Source: Perkinsus olseni
Taxonomy: Eukaryota > Perkinsozoa > Perkinsida
NCBI GenBank assembly: GCA_013115125.1
Contig: JABANN010000310.1
Coordinates: 1 to 40,663 of the forward strand
Length of the DNA stretch: 40,663 bases
Reading direction: 5' to 3'
Part shown: piece after piece, positions 22,001-33,407 of the stretch
Layout: each line of letters begins with the position of its first letter
Numbering within the stretch: position 1 is the first letter of the stretch
Notes under the pieces: generated by a model
What the model saw: only the letters and a program-made list of their open reading frames with translations
What the model was told of the DNA's origin: nothing
Databases searched by the model: none
Program-made: the position numbers and the translations under genes

Positions 22001-25000
22001 CGCAGACGAGACGACGCTGTTATCCCCTACTGCTTCGCTCAGGCATTGGATAAATCCCACCTGTTCAGCGAACCTGTGAATGCAGCCTTCGCTCCCTTGT
22101 ACTTGAGGGTGGTGAAGAAACCTATGAATCTGCGGAAAATGCGACAAAAGGCGGAGGCCCACATGTGAGCACGGACGTCCGTTGTCGTTTCCAGATTCAT
22201 TCTGCGCTCTCTTCCATTTCCCCCTTGCCACTGTCTATCTCGCGATTACCTCTCCCCCGGGCCCTCGACGGGTGGTGGGGTATCGGTGCTTGATGTCAAT
22301 GTTGGAGAGACGCGAGAGAGCAGAACCAGAAATGGACCGGGAATTCCCAAGCATGAAAAAAATGACAGAAATACTCCGGGCGGTCGTTCGATGATCGTCT
22401 CCAGCTTTTCGCGGTAGCCTTTTTTTCAGGTATCCGTCGGTTAGAGACTTCGTGGACGATTTTGATCAAATCATTGCAAATGCCAAGCTATTCAACATGC
22501 CCAACACGCAGACTTACAAGATTGCAGAACAATTTGAGAAGAACGGTCGACTGGTGCTGGAGCGGTACCTCCTCAAGGTTGCGGGGGCGGCAGGAGTGGC
22601 GAAGATCGTCAATGAATCGGTAACTCTGGTTTGCTCTCGGTTTAGCGTTGAACGGCGCAGCTACTGCATAGGCCTTCGACGGGTCACTGCGAGAAGGCAA
22701 CTGGCCGGCGTCCAGGCCAACAAAATTCTCATCTTGTTTCAGCCATTTTCGCCGGCAATTCCCGCTGACGTTGCATCGATTGAAGGATCTGACAGATCCG
22801 CCCGGACGCGGAGGTCGACAAGAATTTCTGTTAAACCCAAGACTGACGGCCCCTCCCCGTAGGTCTCTTCCTGTGTCGGTTCGCTCATCTCCGTCTATGT
22901 GAGGTATAAGCAGCGGTTGAAGAAGGCCCCTAGGAAGGCGTCCTCAGCCGTGTCGAGGTTGCTGGCATCGTCGCCTAGTATATCTCCGATATCCTTAATC
23001 ATCACAGATCCTAGGATACTCGACCTGGTGGCACTGGTACCGCTGGTAGGCTCTGAGTGCTCTCAACTCGGCAGGAACTCATCACGGTTGTTCAGTTGTC
23101 CTCCTCGGTTCCACCATCACCTCTGGCGTATCCCTGCGGAGCTCTTGTTGCACCTAACTTCCTTGTCCCATGCACGGGTGAAAGATACTCCTACTCCGGT
23201 CCGTTCTAGTGCTCCTGCAGATATAACGGTCTTCACTCGTCCCCGCCAAGTGGCTCACGGCAAAGGATCTGTTCTCTCGCCCCAAGTAGCACGTCCGTCC
23301 AGCCATGCATCTGCGGCCATACCATCTTTCCCAGGATTCACTACTAGTTCACGGTCGATGGCTCCTATTCGAGTGCTGTGCTATTTGTGGGTCCTTCGGA
23401 GACGCCTGCAGTATGATAGAATGCTCCTGTTGCTCTGACGCTGTACATTACTACTGTGCCGGCCTCATCAGTACGCAACCTTCTCGGAAGGCTCGTTGGG
23501 AGCCCCCCGCCGTCCTCGAGCAGGTTTGCCGTTCAAGAAGGGCTATCATTGCCCTGGCTGCAACCGCTGTCCATATTGCGCTCAAGTCTGCAGCAAGTCC
23601 CTCAGCAATGACCCTTCTGAGCTCACCGCCCCAAGGTACGTCGCCGGGGCAGGGGTTCGGCGGGGCTGAGTGCATCATTTCAGAATGATGTGTGTGAAGT
23701 GTGGTATCATCTGGCATAGTAAATGCAGAGACAGATGGTTGAAGAAGACAGCGGCGTCGTCGCCCGATGGAAAGCGAGATAAGCTGGGCGATTGGGTGAG
23801 CTACTGCGGTTACTGTTCTGAAAGACATCCTCCGCCCTGCAGCTATGGGACGACAAATTCATCATGTGCGACCAGTGTGCTGCCGAGCAGTACAAGGTGG
23901 CCTTTAACGCCTCTCGTCGTTGTCTAGCGTGCAACAACACTATCATCGACGGCACCGCCCCCAATAAAACCTGCAGCTCCAAAATGTAGGCTGGGCTACT
24001 CGGGCTTGTCTTCCGCATTTTCTCGCAAAGCCAGGAGCGGCAGAATCCGCACGAGCTCAGATCAATAGCCGTGGTTGACCTATACCGCTCCTTCCCCAGA
24101 TCGTGTGTCCTGTGTGGTGGCAAGTGGCATAGCAAGTGCATTCCGGAGTTCCGCGACCTCTCCGCGATATCGATACCGGACTACATCTGCTGCCAATGTC
24201 TAGCCCATACACCAATGGAGGGGCTGGGTGGGCAGCACAACCCTGCTGACCAGTCCCCAACAACTGCGGCCTCGGACACTGAGATGGCTGTAAGCACAGG
24301 GCGTGATGCTCGGTCAGTCGGCGTTTACGCATGCCGGTAACGGCAGTGCCATTACCTATGTTCTCCTCGCGAGCCACCTGTGACCCTCTCCATCTCCTTC
24401 CGTCAGCCCTTGTTATTGCTTTCGCGAGTGATTGTCTCTTCAGAGGAGCTTAGCGTCAGAGCTGGTAAGCATGCGCAACCGGCACGCAGCATGCGCGGAG
24501 CGGTCCCGAATGCTGGACGCCTTGGCGGGTCGACACAACAGCGGCCTGTTGAAGAAGCTGCCGAAGCACTTGGAGCCCGCCCTGCAGCAGACGATGGCGT
24601 TGGCTGGTGAGATTCCTCCGGAGTCTTCCAAGCTCTGCTGTATCATGTAGGGGCATCCGTGGGGAGTACGGCGACTGGAAGCACACCGCCCATCATCGGT
24701 GCTGATTCGGAAGATTGGCTAGTACGAACGATGGGGCAGGACATATTTCTGCCGAGAAGGAGCGTGAAGGTTCCAGGCCAGGTGGGGGGCCCTCAGGGTC
24801 GCGTTGCTTTTGGAGCCCTCGGTAGCTCCAAGTGGTGGTTTGCTAGGCGTCACCGACTGTGTCGACCCCCCAAGATGCTCTGATAGCCCAGCGGCTTTTG
24901 GCTGCAAGGGACATCCTGCAGTGGATCGACACCCAGGATCTCTCTGCCGGCGGAGCAGGATCATCTGGCAGCGCTGACGGTTCGCCGGTGGACTCAAGCC

Positions 25001-28000
25001 CTACTTTAGTGCGACCTGATGTGACTGAGGAACCACGGGTAGGCAGCAACGCGGTTACCATTGGGAAGGTCCGCCCACCCTAGGCCCTCTGCCAGAGATC
25101 TTGGTGGCTGCACCAGGGAGTTGACCCTGGCTTGCTGCTGCTAAGGATTATACACAAGACGCTCACGGCCCTGGGGAAGGGATACATTGGAGCCTTCGTA
25201 GTGGTCTTCATCATAACGATGGATGTTCCCAACCTCGGTCTCAGAGCCCAGCCCGCTATCCGGTCACTGGGATGGTGATACCCAAGAACAGTGTCTCGAT
25301 ACCCGTCTGGGAGTGAGAAGGGCTCGTCTTTGCTATCGAGGTCATTGGGCTGTCCTTCTCAGCGAGCGGCGATGCTCTCTCTGCGGAACCCCCTCTGACA
25401 CCCTGTCAATGGGCCGGCTCATCCCGTGGTTGGACGGTCAGTGGGTGCATGCCCTCTGTGCGCAGTTCACCGTCAAGGGCCTCACCGTCACCTTCCCAGG
25501 GGTAAGCAGGCATCGCCTCACGTGCCTTTACGTGTCTGTCAGTTGTTACCAACGGACCTTACAGCCTCGCCGGTAGAGCTGCCTCGAAGGGAGCCGGAGT
25601 CCGGCGCTACTTCAGCCCACGCACTGCCGCAATATGCTAGGCTCAGCAGGTGACGGCAACCTACGCCTTAGTATAGTCTTTCCTGAGGCCCCGCCGGGCA
25701 GCGGACATTTTTCGGTGACCCTCGGCCGCTCGCCGGTAGCCAGCTCACGTTCCAGGTACGTTTCCTGTCGCGTGGATGTGGTCGACTTCCCGACGAGTCT
25801 GGGGGCGAGCGCTAAGCACACCTGCCCGCTATGTCGAGGCACAGGGGCGTACGTATCCTGTTTGTGTGGTCGTCATCACTACCACCTTCCCTGCCTCCTC
25901 ACAGCCGAGGGGGGCCCAGCAATGGACTTGGCCTTACGTGAGCTCTCGACGGTTGTCGTCCTAGCAGCCATACTTCTGTCCTCAGGGGTCGTCTACTGCG
26001 GGGCCATCCTGGCCTGCCGCGCCCCTGCTTACGGTCGTAGCAGCCAGAAGGCTCCACATGCAAGCGAGTTGGTCTCACAACTCCACAGATGCGCAGTGAC
26101 GCTGATCCCCGTTCTCCCACCGGATCAGGAGAAGTTGTTCAGTGATGAGTGCGCGGCGATCGCCTTGGGGTGAGCTCGGACGAATTCGATAGAACGGCGG
26201 CCAGGCGTCTCTTTGTAGACCCCCGCCGCACTTACAGAAAGTGCTGCCAGCTCTGACGCCCTCTGCCTGCATTCTGGCAACCATCGGCTTGCTCCATCCC
26301 TTCCAAGTCCCCAGGTTCCGCATGGACGACGGCTTACCGATATGCGAGAACTCAGCGGTGGGAGTCTAGTTGTTGATGAGGGGTTGCCCGATTCGAATGG
26401 CAGGGCGGAGTTGGCGCAGGTACGCTCAGGAGGCCTTAGTATCGTCCGACTCGGCACCATCGACAGTCGGGACCAACTCGAGCAGCCCAACGGTTTCGTG
26501 GCTATCCGGTAAGTTGGGCTGCCTCGTCCCCGCCTTGTTATTGCTTCATTGAGCGCAGGCTCTTCTGGTCGGTGGAGCCAACTCGGAGACGGTCGGCTTA
26601 CGTTTGTACGATCGATTATGACGACAACGGTGATCGAGTCGTTACCGTGCGGATAGCAACTGGCGGTGAGCTCTCTTCGACCTCTATCATCTCATGGTTA
26701 CCCTCAGGTGTAGTAGCCGCCGCGGATTCGGTGGATGCTGCTTGGCGACAGCTGGTTGAGCAGCTCTCCTTGGAAAGACGTCAGCAAGCCTTCAGAGACT
26801 TTACGGCCCAGTGGTTCTTCGGATTGATGTCGCCGGTCGTCGTAGCCCATCTGCGTGAGGCCCGGAGAGCGTTTGCAAGACGGAAGATAATGCAGGAGGT
26901 GAGTGCGGAGACTCCTTGTCGGCGTGGGATGTTCGCGAAATGTGGTATCATTTTGGTCAGGCATCTCTATGGATGGATCATCCGGGAGCGCGGGCGCAGC
27001 TCTTAACAGGCCTACTCGGACCAGGCAACGACTCCTGCGGGCCGGTCGAGAGCGTTAAGTTCAAATCCGGCTGGGAGCAGCCTTCTCAGCCTGACATGCG
27101 GGAGCTTGGCGTCATCCGCACGCAAGAGCGTGGGATATCCCCTCTTCTGATAGGACAGCGGAGCGCTCACTACAAGTTCCTCCTCGATCCATCGAACTGT
27201 CCTGTGGAGAGCTCGACGGGCAACAACCAAATTACAGGAGAGTACAACCAGGCCCTGAAGTCAGCACGCGCTAGAACGCATTGGCCGGAAGGACCCTCGT
27301 CGTCGCCGACTCTGACGGCGCTGTACCGCATAAGAGCGCAGACGGACGACAGTGAAGTGCTCGAAGTGAAGCGATCCAGGATCCACAATTATGGCCTGTT
27401 TGCGAAAGTTCGATTTGCGAAGGGCGATATGGTGGTGGAGTACGCGGGAGAGATCGTCAGGTGAGCAAAACCGTCGGGTCGGTCTATGCTTGCTGGTGAC
27501 TTTTGACGTGATCGTTTCGGGTTTGATAGAGCCATCGCCTGGTAAGTCATCGGCGACCGTTCGTGCGAAAATGCCGAATGCAACAACTGCACTGGGCTTG
27601 AAGAATCTTTGAGCTGATGCTGTCCTAGATGATCTTGGGATGAGTTGGGTGTTCAGGCACTCGGTCGCAGACTGTCGAGAGCGCTACTATGAGGAGGAAA
27701 TGTTGATGGGCCAGTGCTGCTATATGTTCCGATTAGACGAGCATTACGTAGTGGATGCGACCCTGAGAGGGAACACAGCCCGGTTCATCAACCACTCGTG
27801 TAACCCTAATTGCGTTTGCCGGGTGAGTCCACGTTCGGAACGAGTGCTGGGACGGAGCATGCAGGGTGGTTGCAGGTTGTGGAGGACCCCGTGCCGTTGG
27901 CCAGTGAAGACGATGCTTCTTTCAGAGGGGTCGTTAGAGCTTCTCACAAGAAGCACATCATGATAGTTGCTAAGAATGATATCAGGGCTGGGGAAGAGAT

Positions 28001-28085
28001 CACCTACGACTACCAGTTTGCCGTTGAGTCGGAGAAGCTCGCATGTAAATGCGGCGCGCCAAATTGTCTCGGTAGACTGAATTAA
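19055..28085 (+). CDS. Trithorax/MLL-type histone H3K4 methyltransferase, multi-exon
   Basis: A long exon series encodes a chromatin regulator. Parts in order: a CxxC-type finger (YACSICGYQVPKG, about 19670); PHD-like fingers (LQCCNCRNVFHGDC, about 20155; VVCHGCNMSAHGTCC, about 21100); a PHD (MVQCDGCEFWVHAKCDN, about 21790) beside a bromodomain split by an intron (22040-22163 and about 22433-22600); further PHDs (CAICGSFGDACSM, VKCGIIWHSKC, VLCGGKWHSKC; 23370-24230); an extended PHD in two exons (RRCSLCGTPSDTL with WVHALCAQF, 25370-25500; HTCPLCRGTGAYVSCLCG, 25820); FYRN (GGLSIVRLGTIDS, about 26430); FYRC (FWSVEPTRRRSAYVCTIDYD, about 26560-26860); and SET plus post-SET. The SET domain spans GLFAKVRFAKGDMVVEYAGE, RFINHSCNPNC and EEITYDYQF, with post-SET CKCGAPNCLGRLN. 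The last exons are 27657-27822 and 27876-28085; introns 27461-27656 and 27823-27875 keep phase. The start (MKDASQESNAEG) and many mid-gene joins are inferred. Two genes rather than one cannot be excluded. Confidence 0.85.
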
Positions 28086-28218
28086 TAATAGCTTTTCATC
28101 TCGCATGAAGGTGTCGAGTTGAGTGGCCATTTATCCTCGAGATGCTAGGCCTCTCAATGAAGCTTTCGGCCGCCTGAGCCCCCGTGATGTCGGAAACGAC
28201 GGTGAGCCACTGCTCGCC

Positions 28219-28240
28219 ATCTCTCTAAGAGATTCTCTTT
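28219..28240 (+). repeat. 22-nt fold-back triplet, two mismatches
   Basis: The middle arm AAGAGA and third arm TCTCTT match. The first arm reads TCTCTC and the base after the third arm breaks the rule. Confidence 0.5.
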
Positions 28241-28385
28241 GCGTATACGGTGATGGAGATCTTTGATCTTTAGATCTTTCTTTGATGGAGAACTATGCGC
28301 AGAAGAATAAACTCGCTGCATTAAGTGCTACAATGAAGGTACTCCGATACTTGTAAAGTACAAGTTGTAATGATGCTGGTAGTGT

Positions 28386-28407
28386 TCCCCCGACGGGGGA
28401 CCCCCGT
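28386..28407 (+). repeat. 22-nt fold-back triplet, seed tCCCCCGt, perfect
   Basis: Arms CCCCCG, CGGGGG and CCCCCG start at 28387, 28394 and 28401. All constrained positions match. Confidence 0.93.
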
Positions 28408-28480
28408 GAACTATCCGTCGCCTAAGGCTTGTTGAACAACCCTTGTTGGCCTCTTCATTCCATTTCGCTGTCCGACCAGT

Positions 28481-28512
28481 CTCTGTAATACAGAGTCTGT
28501 ATGGCATACAGA
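28481..28512 (+). repeat. 22-nt fold-back triplet, seed cTCTGTAt, perfect, plus a fourth arm
   Basis: The triplet occupies 28481-28502 with arms TCTGTA, TACAGA and TCTGTA. A fourth alternating arm, TACAGA, follows at 28507-28512 and makes a second hairpin with 8-bp arms and a 1-nt loop. Confidence 0.93.
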
Positions 28513-28895
28513 GGCTGCTCAGACCGCGAGACCAGCACACAGGGTATGCACTTCCTTTTCGACCTCTTTAAAAGGCTATTTTGCCGTTAAAACTGGCCAA
28601 ACACCACATCTATTTGAGCTGTGGGCGTTCGGTCTCGCTTAACCTGAGTAAGAGTGTGTCTTAGAGATTGCTTCGATACCGAGCTTGAGGATATGGTTGA
28701 TCGAGGGACGCCCGTGCTGTGACTGGCACCGACCTTAGCCCGATCGCTCTTTGGTTCGACTTCGTTATACGAGTCACATTGGTCTAGGTTACTGGACTTT
28801 CTGGAGTGCCCGCCCGGCCAACGGTGCAAGCGTACTTAGCACATCGATGATCAACTACCTTGTCTTCGCTGACTGCTGTGTCACAGTATTCCTGG

Positions 28896-28917
28896 TCGCG
28901 AGCCTCGCGACGCGAGG
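28896..28917 (+). repeat. 22-nt fold-back triplet, seed tCGCGAGg, perfect
   Basis: Arms CGCGAG, CTCGCG and CGCGAG start at 28897, 28904 and 28911. All constrained positions match. Confidence 0.93.
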
Positions 28918-29224
28918 AGCCCCACTGCAACTTGAAAGGCTGAACGATGCCGTATGGAACTATGCCGCTAATTTCGCATGCCACTTAGTCGTTGTTGATT
29001 GATCAGTGAATGCATTATGCGCTTTTTCCCCATGCTACTCACTAAGGTCTTTAGTCTAAGGATGTGTTCTTCGTCCCTTGCTGTCGACACCTCCTTGTCG
29101 GCATGCTTGGTTCATTGGTCATGATTGTATGCCACGATTATCCGGAGATTGTGGTCGCTCTTATTGCAGTATTCGTCAATCGTCGAGTATATAGTCTGTG
29201 AAGACATTTATTTCTCTCAGCGTG

Positions 29225-29246
29225 GTTCAGAGTCTGAACTTCAGAC
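29225..29246 (+). repeat. 22-nt fold-back triplet, seed gTTCAGAc, perfect
   Basis: Arms TTCAGA, TCTGAA and TTCAGA start at 29226, 29233 and 29240. All constrained positions match. Confidence 0.93.
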
Positions 29247-29338
29247 TAAGAGGGGGAAGTGTAGGGATCATGCCCTCCGTGCTTGCCCTCATAATCGTTA
29301 TCGTCTGACTACTTGTAGTTCGCTCTTCAAGCACGCCA

Positions 29339-29365
29339 TACATACTTGAGATACTCAAGTATGTA
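29339..29365. repeat. Perfect 12-bp inverted repeat, 3-nt loop
   Basis: TACATACTTGAG, loop ATA, then the exact reverse complement. Confidence 0.92.
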
Positions 29366-29472
29366 CCGCTCATGGCGTCAACTATGATTCAAGCACGGTC
29401 CTTGCGACCTACTCTAGAATTGAATTCTTCTTTTTCTCTTCCCACTTGGCTGCCCTTCTGCGAAGGTCTGCC

Positions 29473-29659
29473 CTGACACAGTCACTGTGTCACACCGAAT
29501 TTCAATCCTGTCCAAGCACCCTCGCTGACGCCGTTGCCCTCTTATGGACAGTATGGACGGAAGTGAGTGTATACAGAAACTTGGTCATGACGGAGACCTT
29601 GGCTTCCGACTGCGCCAATACGATGATCGTATTACGATTTCCGGGAGACGATCTCCCGG
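29473..29659. repeat. Group of three perfect short hairpins
   Basis: The hairpins are TGACACAG/CTGTGTCA (loop TCA) near 29474-29492, AATACGA/TCGTATT (loop TGA) at 29617-29633, and CCGGGAGA/TCTCCCGG (loop CGA) at 29641-29659. Each loop is 3 nt. Confidence 0.85.
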
Positions 29660-29903
29660 AGATCATCCCCACCGCGTGTGGTCTATGTGATGAGCCCGAA
29701 GACTGTTTCATGGATAAGCGGCTTCCCTCTCGTATCGGGGTGCGCATCTCTGCGGCTACTGGTGTCTCAACCGGTGATCGACGTCCCCGCCGTTGCTGGT
29801 CCTCTGGTAGGGTCTGTGGCGTGCGCAAGTCCGGCGCACTGGATAACCTATGGAACGGCTCCGAAACGGCTGGCTGTAAAACTGTCCGAGTTGACGAGAC
29901 TCA

Positions 29904-29964
29904 ATTTGAAGATCTTCAAATCTCATGGCATGTTTCGAGACTCCCGAGACTTGCGAGTCTCGGG
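29904..29964. repeat. 18-bp palindrome and 9-bp-arm hairpin
   Basis: ATTTGAAGATCTTCAAAT at 29904-29921 is self-complementary. CCCGAGACT (29943-29951) pairs with AGTCTCGGG (29956-29964) across TGCG. CGAGACT also occurs as a direct word at 29895 and 29936. Confidence 0.9.
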
Positions 29965-30255
29965 CAGCCGCAGCCTGGTAACGGATGCTGCGGAACTCCG
30001 CGAAGGACATGACACTGGGTATCTTTATATTTATTCATAATTTTAGTATATATTTAGTTATTAGATACACAGTTTTAATATAATCCCAATACTTTATCTA
30101 ACTAATACTGAATATAAGGCTGCGATACCAGCTTCAAAGTCACCGATCTTGGTCAAGACGCTTGACTCAAGAGATCCCTTCTTTCGCTGCTAGGTCGGCC
30201 AAAAGTTGCTTCGTATCATGATGGTACTATCATTTTTATCATCGAAGACGTTGTT

Positions 30256-30338
30256 GAGGGTCCCCCCGTGAGACCCTCACGGGTGTGAGAGGGTCTCAGG
30301 CTGCCTCACCAACCGCCTCAGGCTGCGGCGGTTGGTGA
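30256..30338. repeat. Nested and alternating inverted repeats, including a 12-bp stem
   Basis: GAGGGTC, GACCCTC and GAGGGTC alternate at 30256, 30272 and 30289. CCCGTGAG/CTCACGGG (30265-30283) overlaps GAGACCCT/AGGGTCTC (30270-30297), so the stems are mutually exclusive. A separate 12-bp stem, TCACCAACCGCC at 30306-30317, pairs with 30327-30338. Confidence 0.88.
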
Positions 30339-30367
30339 CAAGGTCTTGACCGGCGCGAGGGAGATCG

Positions 30368-30389
30368 GCCTGCTGAGCAGGCCCTGCTC
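30368..30389 (+). repeat. 22-nt fold-back triplet, seed gCCTGCTc, perfect
   Basis: Arms CCTGCT, AGCAGG and CCTGCT start at 30369, 30376 and 30383. All constrained positions match. Confidence 0.93.
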
Positions 30390-30553
30390 CTCTGGTGTCG
30401 CCATATTAACAACGTGTAGACAAGTGTTCGGGTGCAAAACTGAGTTAAAGCGGAATTAATGTCACCACTATATTAGATCAGAATCAATGTCAACCTCATA
30501 AATAAAGCAGAACTCGGCAGTTAGTGCGCATCAATCCTCAAGACTAGCGAATA

Positions 30554-30573
30554 CGCGCGCAGATATGCGCGCG
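30554..30573. repeat. Perfect 8-bp inverted repeat, 4-nt loop
   Basis: CGCGCGCA, loop GATA, TGCGCGCG. Confidence 0.85.
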
Positions 30574-30911
30574 GAAGCTCTCATCCAGAGCAGCATCCCT
30601 GCGTACATTCTCTTGTGTCCAACATTGTCCAGGGGGAGCGGAGAAAGAGGTTTTTCAGCTTTACTTCGTACTCCTTGATGTCAAGTATTCTTCTATGACC
30701 GTCATTCCCATTTTGCGCACGTGTGGAGTAGGTAGGACTCTTACCAGGGGAGCGAGAGAACTCCTTACACTCGATTTGTGCGTGCCATGCAGTACAACTC
30801 CGCCGCTAGTCGTCGAGGCAGCACAGTGATCTAATGAGAAAGTGACGTTTTACAAGTCAGGCGTAACTCAGGGCAACGAAGTACTCATCTTCAGTGTCCT
30901 CAGTGCTCGGA

Positions 30912-30933
30912 CACTCAACTTGAGTGACTCAAG
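30912..30933 (+). repeat. 22-nt fold-back triplet, seed cACTCAAg, perfect
   Basis: Arms ACTCAA, TTGAGT and ACTCAA start at 30913, 30920 and 30927. All constrained positions match. An AGTGTCC/GGACACT hairpin lies immediately upstream. Confidence 0.93.
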
Positions 30934-31148
30934 TAGTTACCTAACTGCCGACTCAGCCAGAAAATTACCCCTAATCCCCTTCTAAGAGAATTCCAGATTA
31001 GTTGCCTCAGGAAATTCACCTGGGCTACCATGTCACGACACCTGTGGACAAGAACGTATGACACGTAACAGGACATGAGTCACGTCGTGTGGGGTGGAGG
31101 AAAATCGCTGAATGCGGAAAAAGTCCCGGGATGCCGCGTCTGACCTGG

Positions 31149-31170
31149 CGGGTCACTGACCCGGGGTCAG
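31149..31170 (+). repeat. 22-nt fold-back triplet, seed cGGGTCAg, perfect
   Basis: Arms GGGTCA, TGACCC and GGGTCA start at 31150, 31157 and 31164. All constrained positions match. Confidence 0.93.
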
Positions 31171-31438
31171 CATGGATTCGCCGGAGGCGGTTGTCGTTTT
31201 CGTTGGCTGAGCTGGAACTGGAAGACGAGATGCGTCGAATTGGGACAACGAGAGAGACCTGGGCTTGCCGGGAGGAAGTCAAGTCAATCCAAGGTGAGAA
31301 CCTTGGAAGTTGCCAACTGTGCTGCACGAGAATACCTCACTGGAGCGCAAGACATTTCACCTCATCAAAATCAACATTACCGTGTAACATTAACATCGTC
31401 GTTATCTTGTAAAAATGAAAGTCACTGATGAAAAGGTA

Positions 31439-32874
31439 TTAGGCTGCTCCGGGAAAATCAATTGACGGTGACAACGCAGGTCGCAAACTTCGCTTCATCT
31501 CACGGTATGAATTCTCGGACGGTGACCGAATAGGAATGTAGGACTTCACTTCCTCATTCCACTCTGAGGCGACGGCGAGGATCAACGTCTCAGCGAAAGC
31601 CATTTGGATATTGTCGGTGTCATCCTCATCTACGAGAATATCCCAGTCATCCTGCTCAGCTTTGGCTCTAATGGTGGCATCACTTAGAAGCTCTCTAACA
31701 ACCTCCAATACAATCACATCCCAATATTTATTGAACATCCCCTCTTTTGAATACGTGGCAGTTTGCAAGGCAGACCTCACAAGATTAAGACCCGCGGTGG
31801 AGAGTGGTATCCTGATAGTGACGAGGTCTTCCTACTATTGGATGCTCGGTTGCCTTACTCAGGGGCCTTCATCGATACTGGGACCGTGAATATCATGGTT
31901 TGCATGACAGCATGGTTGTACGTTGAACTCCAGATTGCTGAAAACATCGATATGGGCAGTTCCTGAGGATGAGCAGCTACGCTAAACTGAAATGCACTCA
32001 TACCAAGGCTGAACCCACCCAGTTCGGTGCAAGCACATCCTGATTGTAAACAACCTCGGTGTGAGATTTTTCGATCGTCTCGTAGTAGAGCATGTGATGA
32101 TAGATGATAAGGGGCGACGTGGCTTCGGGATTCTCATCGAACTTTTTATCCAGTTTCCGTTCGTCGTCGTAAATCTCGTGAACTTTGCCTTGCCTCAGCA
32201 TATTTTTTGCACCTTCCACGATGCTTGCTTGACAGTTGGCCTCGCTTCCTAGGAGGTACCCCTGCGACATGTCGAAAACCAATTTTCCAGGACTGAACTG
32301 ATAGCGCAGTCTCGAGAAATTTCCCACAAGAGTCTCCTCCCTGAAAGCAAATCAGGTGAGGTCAGAAAGTGATCGTTCTGTGCCGCCCGACTTGCCTGGA
32401 CTGAACCGAAACTTGATCTACAAAGTAGTACCCTGACATGTGGTCGTATTCTGCAGTCACAGACGCCCAACGCTGAAAACAGCGAGAGGAAGAGAGAAGG
32501 TATCCAACGTGTGGATTGAACCAAGATGGGAACTCGATGGTGACGATTGATTCTTGCGATGGTTGAAATGTTGCCACCGGATAAGTGGTCTCATCTTGCC
32601 TTACAGGTATGAGCTTAGCACCAAGAAGTTGAAAACTCATATATTGGCCTTCCTCTTCTGTGTAATTCGCAGTAAGGGTGCAGCTTCGCGGCCGCTCAAC
32701 GGGGTTGGTGGGCGACAGGCTGGCCTGTCCATCGAAGGAAAGGGTGAAGAGCGCAAGAATTGTAAGATTCTCGAGGCTCATGCTCACGAAAAGGCTCACC
32801 GTGTTAGAAGCACTTGCAGCTCCCGTTGTAGGAGGAAGTGCAGCAGCAATCAAGCCGATGTTGACGACGCGCAT
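31439..32874 (-). CDS. Putative secreted protein of unknown family, four exons
   Basis: Exons 32402-32874, 32019-32340, 31859-31962 and 31439-31775 are joined by GT-AG introns of 61, 56 and 83 bp. They keep frame throughout and give 411 residues. The N-terminus (MRVVNIGLIAAALPPTTGAA) looks like a signal peptide. A second Met (MSLENLTILALFTLSFDGQA) could serve instead with a similar leader. Recognisable stretches are NYTEEEGQYMSFQLLG, VTIEFPSWFNPHVGYLL and an acidic segment (EQDDWDILVDEDDTDN) near the C-terminus. A partial paralogue lies upstream at 33408-33689. I do not recognise the family; an extracellular or endomembrane location is inferred from the leader only. Confidence 0.7.
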
Positions 32875-33407
32875 TTGGAATAAACGAAGTGCGGTAACCG
32901 TGTTCGGAGAACTCGAGGAAGGAAATCTGAAGCGGGGCCGGGGCTGAAACGCTCTCGAAACGGGGCCTCATAGCATCGGAGAAAAGTACTTTTGGCTTTT
33001 GGGGGTACCCGACTTGACGCTGCTCAGAGTCACCGAGCTTTCTCAACCGGAATTTCGCATCGCTCAATTTTCTAGCGATTCTTGCATTTTGCAATAGTTA
33101 TTGATAAGTTGCATTCCGTGCATTGTGCAGCACGTTTCGTTCGAGCATGCCTGATTCTTGCGTCGCGCTCGAGCACAAGCAGCAACTCGAGGGAGCACAC
33201 AGCCAAACTATGCAGTCGTCTACTAATAACTCTGCTAAGGTAAGCTGCTACATTACTGAGGGTCCTAATGAAGCAGCATCATGACGAGGACGCCATGACT
33301 TCGGTGTGCTTTGCCTCGCTGGCCGCTGGCAGTAGTCCATGAGAAGGAGCTCCATGATAAGCTAAAAGCTTCTCTCAAAGCAATTCCGATAGCAAATCAA
33401 GTAGGAC

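Larger units (their letters stand above)
28086..31438. other. Hairpin-rich intergenic region
   Basis: No coherent gene was recognised over about 3.3 kb. The longest frame (29446-30012, 188 codons) has no domain and is filled with palindromes. Perfect inverted repeats are unusually dense, with arms of 6-12 nt and loops often of 1-3 nt. They include seven fold-back triplets between 28219 and 31170. A short frame at 31180-31295 (LSFSLAELELEDEMRRIG) looks slightly protein-like but stands alone. Confidence 0.6.

Noticed and set aside
29446-30012. 188-codon plus-strand frame
   Set aside because: It runs through several perfect palindromes, has no domain and overlaps an equally open minus-strand frame.
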